This document shows positions 47,518 to 57,344 of a stretch of DNA of 64,000 nucleotides, piece by piece; within the stretch, counting starts at the first letter, position 1, and each line of letters starts with the position of its first letter. The notes under the pieces are model-generated. The model was not told the origin of the DNA and made no database searches. It was given only the letters and a program-made list of their open reading frames with translations. Source of the stretch: Thioploca sp. (GTDB lineage Bacteria > Pseudomonadota > Gammaproteobacteria > Beggiatoales > Beggiatoaceae); assembly GCA_012032555.1 (NCBI GenBank), contig JAAUSR010000015.1:35628-99627 (forward strand). The letters are read 5' to 3'. A program made the translations under genes and the position numbers.

Positions 47518-48948
47518 AATACCTTCGCCATCACCCCACCTCAACCGGAACATTGACTCGTCCAAATTGAGCAATCTCAGGGAGAATGCGGTCATTAAAA
47601 TTAAGGTCAGCCGATTGCGGAAGTAATTTTAAGATCTCACGCACGTATTTATCGGCTTTGAACCAGGCTTTGAGGTCAAGAATACTCATTGGGAAAAACG
47701 GTGTCTGCTGACGTAGCACCTAAGACAAATTGACCATAAACATAGAAAGGTTTGCCGCATGATGAACCGGAGTCGGTCCGACATTCATAAAGTCTTCCAG
47801 CCCCCAATACTGCTTGGCATCACGAAAATTGAACTCAATCTGAAAACGCAACCGATAGTAGTCAATCAACTTATCCCAAGCCCATTCCAGGTCGGTACTG
47901 AATAAGATGACTTGAACGGTTTTTCCGGTTTTCAGATTGGTTTTACCTATGATTACCACGTTCAAAGACTGAGCAAAACGTTTATGCCGAGCCTTTATCT
48001 GATAAATATCGGTCAGAATGCACCTGGTCACCTCAGAGTATTTCAGATAACGGTCAGGAATATCGACGTAATTCACTTTTTCGCCATACTTACGCGGCGC
48101 ACCGTGTCCGCTGTATTTCCCTTCATAGGGAAACCCTAATGCGGCATCATGACGGCGTTTGGAAATCAAGTGTAACTCCAACGGTTTTAGCATCGCCGTG
48201 CAATCGTTATTACCCAAAGCGCTGTCATAGACAAAGTATACCGGCTTGAAGCGGGTACCGATAAGTCGCAGCAGATTACGCAAAAGCGCCTGTATCCATA
48301 ATAACCGGGGGGACAATTCTGGCGGATTTGGAGTTGGGTTGCGACTGCCTGGCCTTCCCGGTTTCTTCTTTTGCTTCGGTGAGACCGTTTTTACCGCCGG
48401 CTGTTCCTCCTCTTCTTGGGTCACTTGTTCAATTATGATAGGAAAAGCCTGTCTTCGCTTGACACTTATTAGCGATAAGGTGAAAAACGACAGACCGGGT
48501 ACCGCACGATTGAAAATAGAAGAAAAATAACGTCCCAAACCATAGGTGTGTTTACCTGATTTGGTCACTGTCGTTTCATCACCGGCAATCAGGATGCCAT
48601 CATCATCTGATAAACCGCCGACAATCAGATACCAATTCAGGCGGCACCATGAAAAGGTCTGACTGAAGAATCGCTGTATCGTGCGGTAACTTCCGCCTTT
48701 TTCCGTCCAGCGACTGATTCCCAACATCGTTACGCGCCCGTCCATGGCTAACAGCGCATAGCTTATCAACTGCAGATGATGGAGATTGGTGCTGCTCAAT
48801 ACCGTACTCAAACATAACAGAACGGTGTTAATATCGCTCACGGGTGACTCCGGTTTTGATATTGGCGGATTGGTTTTTTCCAATATCTTAACTTCTGTCA
48901 CCCTTTTTTCAATCGGTTATCTCTTTCTTCTGTTTTGGCGAAGGTATT
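47518..48948 (-). mobile_element. IS4-type insertion sequence with 13-bp inverted ends
   Basis: AATACCTTCGCCA (47518-47530) and TGGCGAAGGTATT (48936-48948) are perfect inverted ends, 1431 bases apart, enclosing one transposase gene. The element lies against the 5' side of the DUF1566 gene. A target-site duplication could not be settled by eye. Confidence 0.85.
47531..48901 (-). CDS. IS4-type DDE transposase with in-frame TAG
   Basis: About 456 codons. DDE residues can be placed: LIAGDETTVTK (first Asp), VYFVYDSALGNNDC (second Asp) and the Y-R-E-K signature in YYRLRFQIEFNFRDAKQYWG (final Glu and Lys). A lysine/proline-rich insert (KQKKKPGRPGSRNP) sits between. An in-frame TAG at 47720-47722 falls in NLS*VLRQQ, after the catalytic core; the frame continues 62 more codons that match the usual C-terminus. 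The truncated protein may or may not be active. Confidence 0.85.
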
Positions 48949-49461
48949 GATTAACCAACCACATTTTATTTGCTCTTCTAGATAAATAACATCATGACTT
49001 CCTAGTTGTCATAAGTTCTTTGACCAAAGAAGAATTTTATCATAATTATTTTAACACACTACTCCATCTCGCTTCCCCGCTTTTTTGAAGAAGTACAAGT
49101 GGGCTGGGTTGAGCAACCCAGCTCGTTTTTATTCAATTGATTGAACTACAAATAACAAAAAGGTGATTGGTGTTTATCTTGAATAAGAATAAGCTGGGTT
49201 TCGTTGTTGGCTTGGATTGAGCAATAATCCGGCATCGAATCCGCTAGCCTGGTGCGTTCTTATGCCGGTCTATGGTTCATGTCTTTGAAAGGTTGGCGAC
49301 AGCCGTATTTTTGGGGAACGATTTACGATTGAGATCTTAATTTACATTATAAGTTGTTCGTGCCAAAATCATAATACACATTCCCATGCTGGCGCGCAAT
49401 GCGATTAAGTTAAATTCTACCTCCACTTTGTTTATATCCTTTTCCAGGTAAAATAAATTTT
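48949..49461. other. Intergenic region with a terminator-like hairpin
   Basis: 513 bases with no supported gene. GCTGGGTT (49103-49110) and AACCCAGC (49115-49122) pair around GAGC and run into TCGTTTTT, a good terminator shape for rightward transcripts. Confidence 0.5.
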
Positions 49462-50622
49462 TTAATTTCGAGTATGTAAATCATTTGTAGTTGTTATCTC
49501 CTCGAAAATTTCTTTTAATCTGTTTTTTCTGTACGCCAAGTTAAATTTTTTCTCTACCCGGTTTCTAGAGGCTTCCCCCATTTGTAATCTTAAAGTCGTA
49601 TCTGTAATTAACGTGGTAAGATATTCCTCTAATTGCTTGACTGCCTGTTCAAAATATTCCTGACTTTGTAGATCATCATAATGATTGACGTCTATTAAAA
49701 AACCATTTTCACCATGATGAATTAACTCCGGAAAAGCTTGAATGCCACTAACAATAATAGGTAAACTACTCGCCATCGCCTCAAATACTGAGAAAGGACA
49801 GGTATCAAATCGAGCTGGTAGTACATAAATATCGGAATGGTCATAGATATAGTCAACAAACCGAGGGGGATAAATACGTCCCCAATAGACATTTTTTTTA
49901 GTTTGACTTCTTTTATAAAGCGTTTGAATTCTCTCAGCACAGGTTGAGTTTATTGGATAAAATGCTTCTTGGCTTTTATAATTAGAAGCGAGAATTAAAA
50001 ATAATTGATAGGGGCTTGCCAATTTATTTTCTACATTTTCAAAAGCTTGATATAAAATATCGGCACCTTTCCGAGCAGAAGCCGCACCGGACATAAAAAT
50101 GGTCACGCGTTTAGATTCTCGTTTGGGTTTAACCTTTTTTAGAATCGGTGCTGGATGTAAAACTTCCATTTTAGCGTCTGGATCAGGACAATCCGGCTTT
50201 GCCCAATGAGAATAAACAAAGATTTTTTTGATTTGGGGGTCGGTTAGAAACGCTTTATTAAAATAAGGACATTCAGATTCTTTAACAATCGGTTGGTTAG
50301 TTCTTAATGTTACTGGTGTTGGAGCATCTTCGTAACAGATATCGATTTTAGTCGCTAAAAAATTCAGGAAAAAATTTGGCTTCAATCGAGAACTTAACCT
50401 AACTAATACCATTCCTGGCGGTGGATTCTGAGCAATCAGGTTATAGGCTGGGTGATTTTTAGTGTAGGCGACTAAAATTTCTCCTTTTCTTTTAGTGATC
50501 ACCCGATAAGTTAGCGCAATGACTTCTCTTACCTTAATGAGAAAAGCGAGCTTATATTCCCACAACAGATAGATTAACCCAACGGGTTTCATTAATATTA
50601 ACAAAGTTCTAACAACAGTCAT
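49462..50622 (-). CDS. Family 4 (group 1) glycosyltransferase
   Basis: GT-B-fold glycosyltransferase of 386 residues, probably making a surface glycan. The C-terminal half has the donor-binding features: KRVTIFMSGAASARKGADIL (GT4 G-x-K-type loop), IYVLPARFDTCPFSVFEAMAS, the conserved E-x7-E region with the sugar-nucleotide-binding glutamates, and GENGFLIDV. The N-terminus (TLLILMKPVGLIYLLWEY) is hydrophobic and may tether it to the membrane. ATG 50622 follows GAGAAGGA; an ATG at 50640 is also in frame. Acceptor unknown. Confidence 0.9.
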   Translation of the reverse strand: MTVVRTLLILMKPVGLIYLLWEYKLAFLIKVREVIALTYRVITKRKGEILVAYTKNHPAYNLIAQNPPPGMVLVRLSSRLKPNFFLNFLATKIDICYEDAPTPVTLRTNQPIVKESECPYFNKAFLTDPQIKKIFVYSHWAKPDCPDPDAKMEVLHPAPILKKVKPKRESKRVTIFMSGAASARKGADILYQAFENVENKLASPYQLFLILASNYKSQEAFYPINSTCAERIQTLYKRSQTKKNVYWGRIYPPRFVDYIYDHSDIYVLPARFDTCPFSVFEAMASSLPIIVSGIQAFPELIHHGENGFLIDVNHYDDLQSQEYFEQAVKQLEEYLTTLITDTTLRLQMGEASRNRVEKKFNLAYRKNRLKEIFEEITTTNDLHTRN

Positions 50623-50915
50623 GAAATCATTCCTTCTCACTTCAATTTTCAGTTTATCAATCGGTACCCAACCCTACATAGGTGGGTTAACCACCAACGA
50701 AACCGTTACATTATAAGGTTAAACTTTCAGTTTGGCTTCACCTAACCCAGATTTATTCAAACCTAGCCCATTTCCTAATTGAAATCAAATGAATTAAACC
50801 TTTCGGTAATATTGAAAAAATATTGATTCTTTAGAATGATGATATTCAACTCTCAGTACCAGTACCAAATAATGCTGGTATAATTTTTAAATTTGCTTTA
50901 GTTATTCTTCATAGG

Positions 50916-53900
50916 ATGCATCTGAGTCAAATTAAACTAACTGGTTTCAAATCGTTCGTTGATGCCACGAACTTATCGTTTCCAAGTCATCGAGTGGGTA
51001 TTGTCGGTCCAAATGGCTGCGGTAAATCCAATATCATTGATGCGGTTCGTTGGGTCATGGGAGAAAGTTCAGCTAAACATTTACGTGGTGCAGCGATGAC
51101 GGATGTCATTTTTAATGGTTCTCACACCCGTAAACCCGTGGAACAAGCAACTATCGAATTAGTGTTTGCAGAAGTTAATATTCCACAATATCCCCCTAAT
51201 GCTGATATTGCGGTCAAAAGACAATTATCCCGAGATGGACAATCCATTTATTTTATTAACGGTGTTCGCTGCCGTCGTAAGGATATTACGGATTTGTTTT
51301 TAGGCACTGGTTTAGGACCGCGCAGTTATGCCATTATTGAACAAGGCATGATTTCCCGTTTAATTGAAGCTAAACCGGAAGAACTGCGTATTCTATTGGA
51401 GGAAGCGGCTGGCATTGCTAAATACAAGGAACGACGTAAAGAAACCGAACAACGCATGCAGCAAACCCGTGACAATTTAGCACGGCTAGATGAAGTGCGC
51501 AATGAATTGAATAAACAAGTTGATAAGTTAAAGAGACAAGCTAAACAAGCAGAAAAATATCAAGAATTGAAACAAGCTGAACAATTACTGAAAGCACAAT
51601 TGCAAGCGTTACGGTGGTACGCTTTGGATAACTTAGTTCAAGAACAACAGGATCATATTGATGAGCAGGCAGCGATTTTAGCAGAAAAGCAACTAGCGTT
51701 ACAGCAGTTTGACCAGACTCACCAACGACAACGCGAAGCTCAAATTATGGCGCATCATACTTTAACCGAGGCACAAGATCGCTGTTATGAGGTTGATTCG
51801 GAAATCCAACGGTTAGAACAAACGCTGCAATATGCTCAGGAACGCTATGAGCAATTACAATGGGATTTAGAACAACTTGAAACCCGTCGGGAAGCGATGC
51901 AACAGACGTTGGGATTAGATGAACAACAACTTACGCAATTAGCCACAGAGATACAAGCTAAGGAAATAGCATTCGCCCAGCAACAGGCTGCAGAACAAGT
52001 TGCACAACAAGCTGTGCAGGAAATTGAAACGCAATTACAGGTATGGCAATCAACTTGGGAGCAGTTTAATCAACGCGCAGCGGCACCTACCCAACAGGCG
52101 CAAGTGGAGAAAACCCAGTTACAAAATTTGGAACAGCGTCTAGCGCAAAATCAACAAAGGTTATTACGTTTAGAAGAAGAGGAACGTCATCTCGATATTG
52201 ACAGTGTTGAATATGCACTGAGTCAATTAGAACCAGAAATAACGGCATTGAATGCCGAATTAGCCGCTGCTCAAACAACCTTAACCACCTATCAGCAAGC
52301 CGTACAACAGGGGCGAACCGTTGTTCAACAATTCACGCAACGATTACACGAACAACAAGCCCAAGCCCATAAGCTCAATGGTCGCTTAGCTTCATTAGAA
52401 GTGTTACAAGAAGCTGCTTTAGGAAAAAATAATGCATCATTAACGACTTGGTTACAAACTCAAGGTTTAGATCAAGTTTCTCGACTCGCTTCACATTTAC
52501 AAGTAGAAGCGGGCTGGGAAAAAGCCGTGGAAATCGTTTTAGCTGAATATTTGCAAGCCCTATGTGTAGAAGATTTAAGTGCTATCTCCTCACTATTAGA
52601 CACGCCACCGCCAGGGGTATTAACTTTTTTTGCCACGCAAACGCCTATAGAATCAACTTATTCCGCTCCAGCACCAACCCTGCTTGATAAGGTACAAGCG
52701 CCCTGGGCTTTAACGAGTTTGTTAATCGGCGTTAGAATAGCGGAAACCTTAACCGCTGCTGAACAATTACGGACTAAACTCCAAGCCCATGAATCGGTTG
52801 TCACACCACAAGGCATTTGGCTGGGTTCCAATTGGGTATACAGTCAACAAGCTATAAACGAATCAACTGGTTTACTCGCACGGGAACAAGAAATTCAGCA
52901 AGTCACCTTACAATTAAATCAGTTAAATATCGTAATTGAACAACTTACCACCGAACTAGAAGACCAACGTTTAAGCTTACAAGAACAAGAATATCACCGT
53001 GAGCAAGCTCAACAACAAGTGAGTGATATTCACCAGCAATTAGCGCAATTACAAGCCCAACAGAGTGCTAAACAAGCCCGTTTAGAACAACTTCATGTAC
53101 AAAGCCGCCGTATTATTGCTGAACGTTTGGAATTGACTGAGCAAATCAGCGATGATAATCAAGATTTAGAAACCACACGACATGCCTTATATACCGCTTT
53201 GGAAGCGATGGCACAATTAGCCGATGAGCGTGACACCTTAACCCAACAGCGAGAATCATTACAAACTACTGTGATATCCGCTAAACAAACTTGGCAAACC
53301 GTGAGAGAAAATCGGCATCAACTAGAAATTCAGTTAGAATCATTGCGTACTGATCAAAATCGCTTACAACAAGGTATCAACCGGTTAATGAAGCAATTAG
53401 AACCACTGGCTGAACAACAAATCGAATTACAAACCCAGCTAGAAAAACAAGCCGATCCCATCGCTGATTGGGAAAATGAATTAGCAGATTATCAACAACA
53501 ACGGAGTTATACCCAAGAAGCCTTGCTGCAAGCTAAGCAGACTGTGGCTCATCTCGAGTCGGCGGTGCGCGATTATGAAGGGGAACATCAACGCTTAGAA
53601 TCAGCGTTCCAAACGCTCAGAACTGATCTGGAACAAACTCGCTTGGAATGCCAAGCAAATCAAGTTCGCCGCCAAACTTTAGAGGAACAACTACGTGAAC
53701 AACAGTGGAGTCCGGTAGCGTTGGTAGCTGACTTACCCGAATATGCTGATGAAACCAGTTGGCAAGCCCAAATCGAGGCAGTCGAACGGAAACTCGAACA
53801 GTTAGGTGCCGTTAATCTTGCCGCCATGGCAGAATTTAAGGAACAAGCTGAACGTAAACAATATCTGGATCAACAAGCTGCTGATTTAGATCAAGCTTTA

Positions 53901-54419
53901 CAATTGTTAGCTGATGCCATTAAAACCATCGACCGAGAAACACGCAATCGCTTTAGACAAACAATTGATAAAATTAATTATTATCTACAGGATATGTTTC
54001 CACGTTTGTTTGGTGGTGGCGAGGCTTATTTACGATTAACCGATGATGATATTCTTAAAGCTGGGGTTACAATTATGGCACAACCACCAGGAAAACGCAA
54101 TACTCATATCCATTTATTGTCGGGTGGTGAAAAAACGTTAACCGCTATTGCGTTAGTATTTGCCATTTTTGAACTCAATCCGGCGCCGTTTTGTATGCTT
54201 GACGAAGTTGATGCGCCATTAGACGATACTAATGTCAGCCGCTTTGGTACATTGGTCAAAACCATATCAGAACGTGTACAATTTATTTTTATTTCTCACA
54301 ATAAAATCACCATGGAAATAGCTGACCAATTGATAGGTGTCACTATGCAAGAACCGGGTGTTTCACGCCTCGTTGCGGTGGATATCGATATGGCAGTCAA
54401 TATGGTGAAGAAGGGATAA
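50916..54419 (+). CDS. smc: Chromosome segregation protein SMC
   Basis: Condensin ATPase that organises and segregates the chromosome with ScpA/B. 1167 residues, normal for SMC. Walker A GPNGCGKS at 31-38; Q-rich coiled coil to about 500; a hinge with VLAEYLQALCVEDLSAI around 530-640; return coil; signature LLSGGEKTLTAIAL and Walker B FCMLDEVDAPLDDTNV near the end. The arms are unusually rich in glutamine. It lies alone on the left and is followed at five bases by zipA, the usual gammaproteobacterial pair (smc-zipA) in species without MukB. Confidence 0.97.
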   Translation: MHLSQIKLTGFKSFVDATNLSFPSHRVGIVGPNGCGKSNIIDAVRWVMGESSAKHLRGAAMTDVIFNGSHTRKPVEQATIELVFAEVNIPQYPPNADIAVKRQLSRDGQSIYFINGVRCRRKDITDLFLGTGLGPRSYAIIEQGMISRLIEAKPEELRILLEEAAGIAKYKERRKETEQRMQQTRDNLARLDEVRNELNKQVDKLKRQAKQAEKYQELKQAEQLLKAQLQALRWYALDNLVQEQQDHIDEQAAILAEKQLALQQFDQTHQRQREAQIMAHHTLTEAQDRCYEVDSEIQRLEQTLQYAQERYEQLQWDLEQLETRREAMQQTLGLDEQQLTQLATEIQAKEIAFAQQQAAEQVAQQAVQEIETQLQVWQSTWEQFNQRAAAPTQQAQVEKTQLQNLEQRLAQNQQRLLRLEEEERHLDIDSVEYALSQLEPEITALNAELAAAQTTLTTYQQAVQQGRTVVQQFTQRLHEQQAQAHKLNGRLASLEVLQEAALGKNNASLTTWLQTQGLDQVSRLASHLQVEAGWEKAVEIVLAEYLQALCVEDLSAISSLLDTPPPGVLTFFATQTPIESTYSAPAPTLLDKVQAPWALTSLLIGVRIAETLTAAEQLRTKLQAHESVVTPQGIWLGSNWVYSQQAINESTGLLAREQEIQQVTLQLNQLNIVIEQLTTELEDQRLSLQEQEYHREQAQQQVSDIHQQLAQLQAQQSAKQARLEQLHVQSRRIIAERLELTEQISDDNQDLETTRHALYTALEAMAQLADERDTLTQQRESLQTTVISAKQTWQTVRENRHQLEIQLESLRTDQNRLQQGINRLMKQLEPLAEQQIELQTQLEKQADPIADWENELADYQQQRSYTQEALLQAKQTVAHLESAVRDYEGEHQRLESAFQTLRTDLEQTRLECQANQVRRQTLEEQLREQQWSPVALVADLPEYADETSWQAQIEAVERKLEQLGAVNLAAMAEFKEQAERKQYLDQQAADLDQALQLLADAIKTIDRETRNRFRQTIDKINYYLQDMFPRLFGGGEAYLRLTDDDILKAGVTIMAQPPGKRNTHIHLLSGGEKTLTAIALVFAIFELNPAPFCMLDEVDAPLDDTNVSRFGTLVKTISERVQFIFISHNKITMEIADQLIGVTMQEPGVSRLVAVDIDMAVNMVKKG

Positions 54420-54423
54420 GATC

Positions 54424-55163
54424 ATGAGCGATTTGGTGTTAATCATCAGTATTATTATTACCCTTTAATTATAGCAGCACTTACTTGGCGATATATGCGT
54501 CGACGGCGACATCGGCGGCGTATTAAAATGGCAGAACGTCCGGAACAAGATCTATATGCCGATCGCTATTTTGATGAGCCGATATTGGAAACGAATAATC
54601 AAACTGAGGATTTATCCCATAAAGTTCCGTTGGTTGACAAGGTGGTTGAAATCCCGTTAACTGAAGCCATTGTTGAAACGATCGAACCAGCTCCAACTAA
54701 AATACCTTTACAGAACGAGTTAATTATCGTGATATATGTGGCTGCTCAACAGGAACCCGGTTTTTTGGGCACTGATATTTTTACGGTGTTAGAAGACCTC
54801 GGTTTACGATACGGTGACATGCATATTTTCCACCATTATGGTGTTGGCGAACTGAAAGTTAAAAAACCAGTATTCAGTATAGCCAATATGCTTGAACCCG
54901 GTATTTTTGATACTCAACAACTGGCTGAATTTACTTCACCGGGTTTAGCCTTATTCATGCGCTTACCTGGACCATTTGGTGGTAGAATTGCTTTGGAATT
55001 AATGTTAAATAGTGCTAAAAAAATGGCAGAGGTGTTGGAGGGAGTAGTACAGGATGAAAATCATACGCCACTTGAGCCAAAAAAGATTAATTTACTACGA
55101 GAAAGGATTGCACATTTTGAACAACGGAGTATTCCCTTAGCAATGACTAAACGCTTTAATTAA
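54424..55163 (+). CDS. zipA: Cell division protein ZipA (one frameshift)
   Basis: Membrane protein anchoring FtsZ at the division ring. About 246 residues across the shift. N-terminal span (LVLIISIIIT then IIAALTWRYM), a basic stretch RRRRHRRRIK, an acidic/proline-rich linker, and a C-terminal FtsZ-binding domain with GFLGTDIFTVLEDLGLRYGD, FHHYGVG, VFSIANMLEPGIFD and TSPGLALFMRLPGP. The break is near CCC at 54461-54463; an extra C gives TPLIIAAL. ligA, which often follows in this order, is absent. Confidence 0.92.
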
Positions 55164-55289
55164 ATTTCAATGGGTAGAGTACTTTTCCGACGATGGTAGC
55201 TTAGAAAGCGTCAATTAATTTGCCCTAATTTATCTTTTTTAAGATCCGAGAGTAGAAGAGAGACAAAATTGTGCAAACGAATTTTCCGT

Positions 55290-55490
55290 TTCCTGGTTAA
55301 AGTGATATAGCAAAGCTAGATTCTGTTGACATTTACCGCAACCCGGTAAGAGCGGCAGTAAACTGTAAAAAAGAAAGGTAATGTTTTGCTAATATCACGT
55401 GAAAATGCCCGACGATATTACTGGATTTTGTTGATAAAACCTTCAACTAAATGACGCTCTTGCTATAAATGCTGGTCATAAGCAGGGGAC
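55290..55490 (-). pseudogene. IS5-type transposase C-terminal remnant
   Basis: Minus strand reads YDQHLYQERHLVEGFINKIQ, then a stop, then YRRAFSRDISKT: the ...ERxLVExFxNKIKxYRRI...R end of IS5/IS427-like transposases. No ends or remainder seen. It occupies the gap after zipA. Confidence 0.7.
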
Positions 55491-55495
55491 TCTTT

Positions 55496-55792
55496 TCAGT
55501 TACGCCGCGAGGGCATCACGACTTCTATTCCGTGTTGTTCCAATTTCCGCCGCCAATCGTCACTATCGTCACAATGTGGTAGCAGCAATGATCGCATCTC
55601 TTCACGCCGTTCTTGATAAAGTGTCGCAATCTCTTCTATACGGAGATGAAGTTGGAGTTGACCTTTAAACTCTTTAGGATCGAAGAGTTTTCTTTCCATA
55701 TCGTCAAGAGGGCGAATGATGACTTCTAATGGAGATTGATTTTTTAAATGCGCTGGTAAAGTAACAGTCACTGGATACAGTTCCGTTGTCAC
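55496..55792 (-). CDS. Conserved-looking small hypothetical protein
   Basis: A 98-residue protein that I do not recognise. MTTELYPVTVTLPAHLKNQS looks like the start of a small ligand- or DNA-binding beta unit; the rest is helical and charged with a DDSDDWRRKLEQHGIEVV end. Acidic and without membrane spans. Position beside repeats and toxin-antitoxin genes suggests a mobile or accessory role but nothing more specific. Confidence 0.55.
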   Translation of the reverse strand: MTTELYPVTVTLPAHLKNQSPLEVIIRPLDDMERKLFDPKEFKGQLQLHLRIEEIATLYQERREEMRSLLLPHCDDSDDWRRKLEQHGIEVVMPSRRN

Positions 55793-55816
55793 CGCATTCT
55801 ACGCGGGATCATTTTG

Positions 55817-55888
55817 TAGGGTGGGCAAAATGCCGTGTGAGTCCAATGCCAACTATAAACACATTGGACGGCATTTCGCCCACCCTAC
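55817..55888. repeat. Palindromic dispersed repeat
   Basis: TAGGGTGGGCAAAATGCCGT ... ACGGCATTTCGCCCACCCTA form a 72-base imperfect palindrome with flanking CCTGGCTA. Related elements lie at 45761, 56480, 56908 and (half) 59006. Confidence 0.8.
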
Positions 55889-55901
55889 CTGGCTATGGTT
55901 A

Positions 55902-56162
55902 TCATTCATAATGGTACTTACAGGAAATAATAATGATATTTTCCTCCTCGACTTTGTAGACTAAACGATGTTCATCATCAATCCTTCTTGACCAATAACC
56001 ATTTAATTCATATTTAAGTGGTTCTGGTTTACCAATACCAGAATAGGGGTGACGTAGGATATCGGTAATGAGGTGAATGATCCGACGATATCGTTTTTTA
56101 TCGCTTGTAGCCCATTCGGTAAAGTCTTGAAAAGCATGGGTCTCAAAGGCAATTTTTCTCAT
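55902..56162 (-). CDS. yoeB: YoeB-type mRNA interferase toxin
   Basis: An 86-residue Txe/YoeB toxin, a ribosome-dependent RNase. RKIAFETHAFQDFTEW, HPYSGIGKPEPLKYELNGYW, SRRIDDEHRLVYKV and the terminal SCKYHYE, with the catalytic Glu, Arg and His/Tyr positions, are characteristic. Its ATG overlaps the end of the upstream antitoxin gene by four bases. Confidence 0.93.
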   Translation of the reverse strand: MRKIAFETHAFQDFTEWATSDKKRYRRIIHLITDILRHPYSGIGKPEPLKYELNGYWSRRIDDEHRLVYKVEEENIIIISCKYHYE

Positions 56163-56398
56163 GACAATTGATTCAAATCGACTGTAACCAGTTCACGATG
56201 GTGAACTACATTATCTATCGCTGCTAATAAACGTTCCCGATTGATCGGCGATTTTAATAGATAATTCGTTTCATCTTCTTGATTTGATTCTGCTTCACAA
56301 ACAGCAATTTCGATTTCTTTATTTTTAAATAAGAGTTTGAGGGCTTCTAAAAAATCCGTATCAAGCTCATCCGCTTTGATTCTGTAAATGGTGTACAT
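56159..56398 (-). CDS. Antitoxin partner of YoeB
   Basis: A 79-residue protein immediately upstream of and overlapping yoeB, the normal antitoxin position. MYTIYRIKADELDTDFLEAL is followed by an IEIAVCEAE strand and a helical C-terminal half, RERLLAAIDNVVHH, similar to the Phd/YefM-like neutralising tails found with YoeB in cyanobacteria and sulfur bacteria. A poly-purine AAAAAAAAAGGGAGG region precedes the start. Confidence 0.85.
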   Translation of the reverse strand: MYTIYRIKADELDTDFLEALKLLFKNKEIEIAVCEAESNQEDETNYLLKSPINRERLLAAIDNVVHHRELVTVDLNQLS

Positions 56399-56479
56399 AA
56401 GTTGTTTCTAGTCCTTTTAAAAAAAAAGGGAGGTAATAATACTTTGTCAACCCTACTGGCTAATTCCAAAAGTTCAAGG

Positions 56480-56556
56480 TAGGGTGAATAAGGCGTCAGC
56501 CGTCATCTACCAAAATCAAAAACAATGGTGTATGACGCTTCGCTTATACACCCTAC
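56480..56556. repeat. Palindromic dispersed repeat
   Basis: TAGGGTGAATAAGGCGTCAG at the left and GACGCTTCGCTTATACACCC at the right fold as an imperfect palindrome, with TAC closing it. Same family as 45761 (GCGAAGC...ACACCCTAC). Confidence 0.75.
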
Positions 56557-56588
56557 GCTCGCTAGAGCTATTTTATTTGGAGTCGGAT

Positions 56589-56726
56589 ATGGACCAGTTA
56601 CTTAAAGAATTATCTCAGTTGTTTTTGCTTAATCCGAGTTGTTTTCGACCACATCGTTTCGTCCCTCGAAGAAAACTCTCTTATCGGCCTTTACTTCATA
56701 AACGATTAAAGAAAGTTGCTTTTTAG
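56589..56726 (+). CDS. Possible 45-residue basic protein
   Basis: MDQLLKELSQLFLLNPSCFR then a basic tail (RPHRFVPRRKLSYRPLLHKRLKKVAF shortened here). TTGGAGTCGG upstream is a plausible ribosome-binding site. The frame extends upstream to 56484 through a dispersed repeat, which argues for the shorter form. No family known; may be spurious. Confidence 0.3.
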   Translation: MDQLLKELSQLFLLNPSCFRPHRFVPRRKLSYRPLLHKRLKKVAF

Positions 56727-56757
56727 GCTTAAGTTGATGGCAGTGACCCTACGCGGG

Positions 56758-56868
56758 CTAACGGGCCTTCGATGGTGATATTACCACTGGCGTCAAATTT
56801 AATGGCGCCGCTTCCGCACTGGATAATAATTTCTTCAGTGGCTTCGAGATAAATTTTTTTCGCCGAAG
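56758..56868 (-). pseudogene. Duplicated 3' end of vgrG
   Basis: 111 bases identical to 63068-63178 within the vgrG gene except for one base (56815 versus 63125), on the same strand. It encodes the last residues of VgrG (KKIYLEATEEIIIQC ... NITIEGPL). No upstream vgrG remains, and a palindromic repeat follows on its right. Marks a recombination or duplication boundary of the Rhs locus. Confidence 0.9.
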
Positions 56869-56907
56869 CCAGGTAGAGTGGGTCAAAGCAAAGCGTTGTT
56901 TATTGAT

Positions 56908-56964
56908 GGTAGGCAAAATGCCGGGTGAGTTTTAGACATCTTGGACGGCATTTCGCACACCCTA
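56908..56964. repeat. Palindromic dispersed repeat
   Basis: GGTAGGCAAAATGCC ... GGACGGCATTTCGCACACCC followed by TAC: shorter sister of the element at 55817-55888. It directly abuts the vgrG scrap. Confidence 0.7.
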
Positions 56965-56990
56965 CCTGGCTAACGAAATCGGCATTAATT

Positions 56991-57344
56991 TCAAAGGGTC
57001 GGCCCGAGGATACAAAATGTGTTAATGTCATCTATTGCATCTTCAACTCTGCTGGTTAAAGCATCATTAAATAATAATGGTTCTAAAATATTCAACAACT
57101 GAGCTTGATTAGCTTTTTTATTCAATCTTGCTAAATGCCCAATGCTAGTAATCACGGCTCCTTGAATTTCCTGATCAGTATAATTAAGTAGTAAAATATA
57201 TTGTTGTACTAACCAGTCGTAATCGTCAATAAAATGTACAGATCCTATAATAGCATCACAAATTGAAACAACAATACCAGAATCTATAATTTGAGAAAAC
57301 TCAGCTTTAGTTATTTTTTTAGGTTCACTATAACAATATTCCAT
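56991..57344 (-). CDS. Putative immunity protein (HEAT-like) of orphan Rhs tip 3
   Basis: A 117-residue acidic helical protein. The stretch DWLVQQYILLLNYTDQEI with AVITSIGHLARLN looks like HEAT-type helices, a fold used by several toxin-immunity proteins. Its ATG overlaps the TAA of the toxin tip upstream (TAATG), and it follows the toxin on the same strand, the standard toxin-immunity order. Immunity role is inferred from position and size. Confidence 0.7.
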   Translation of the reverse strand: MEYCYSEPKKITKAEFSQIIDSGIVVSICDAIIGSVHFIDDYDWLVQQYILLLNYTDQEIQGAVITSIGHLARLNKKANQAQLLNILEPLLFNDALTSRVEDAIDDINTFCILGPTL

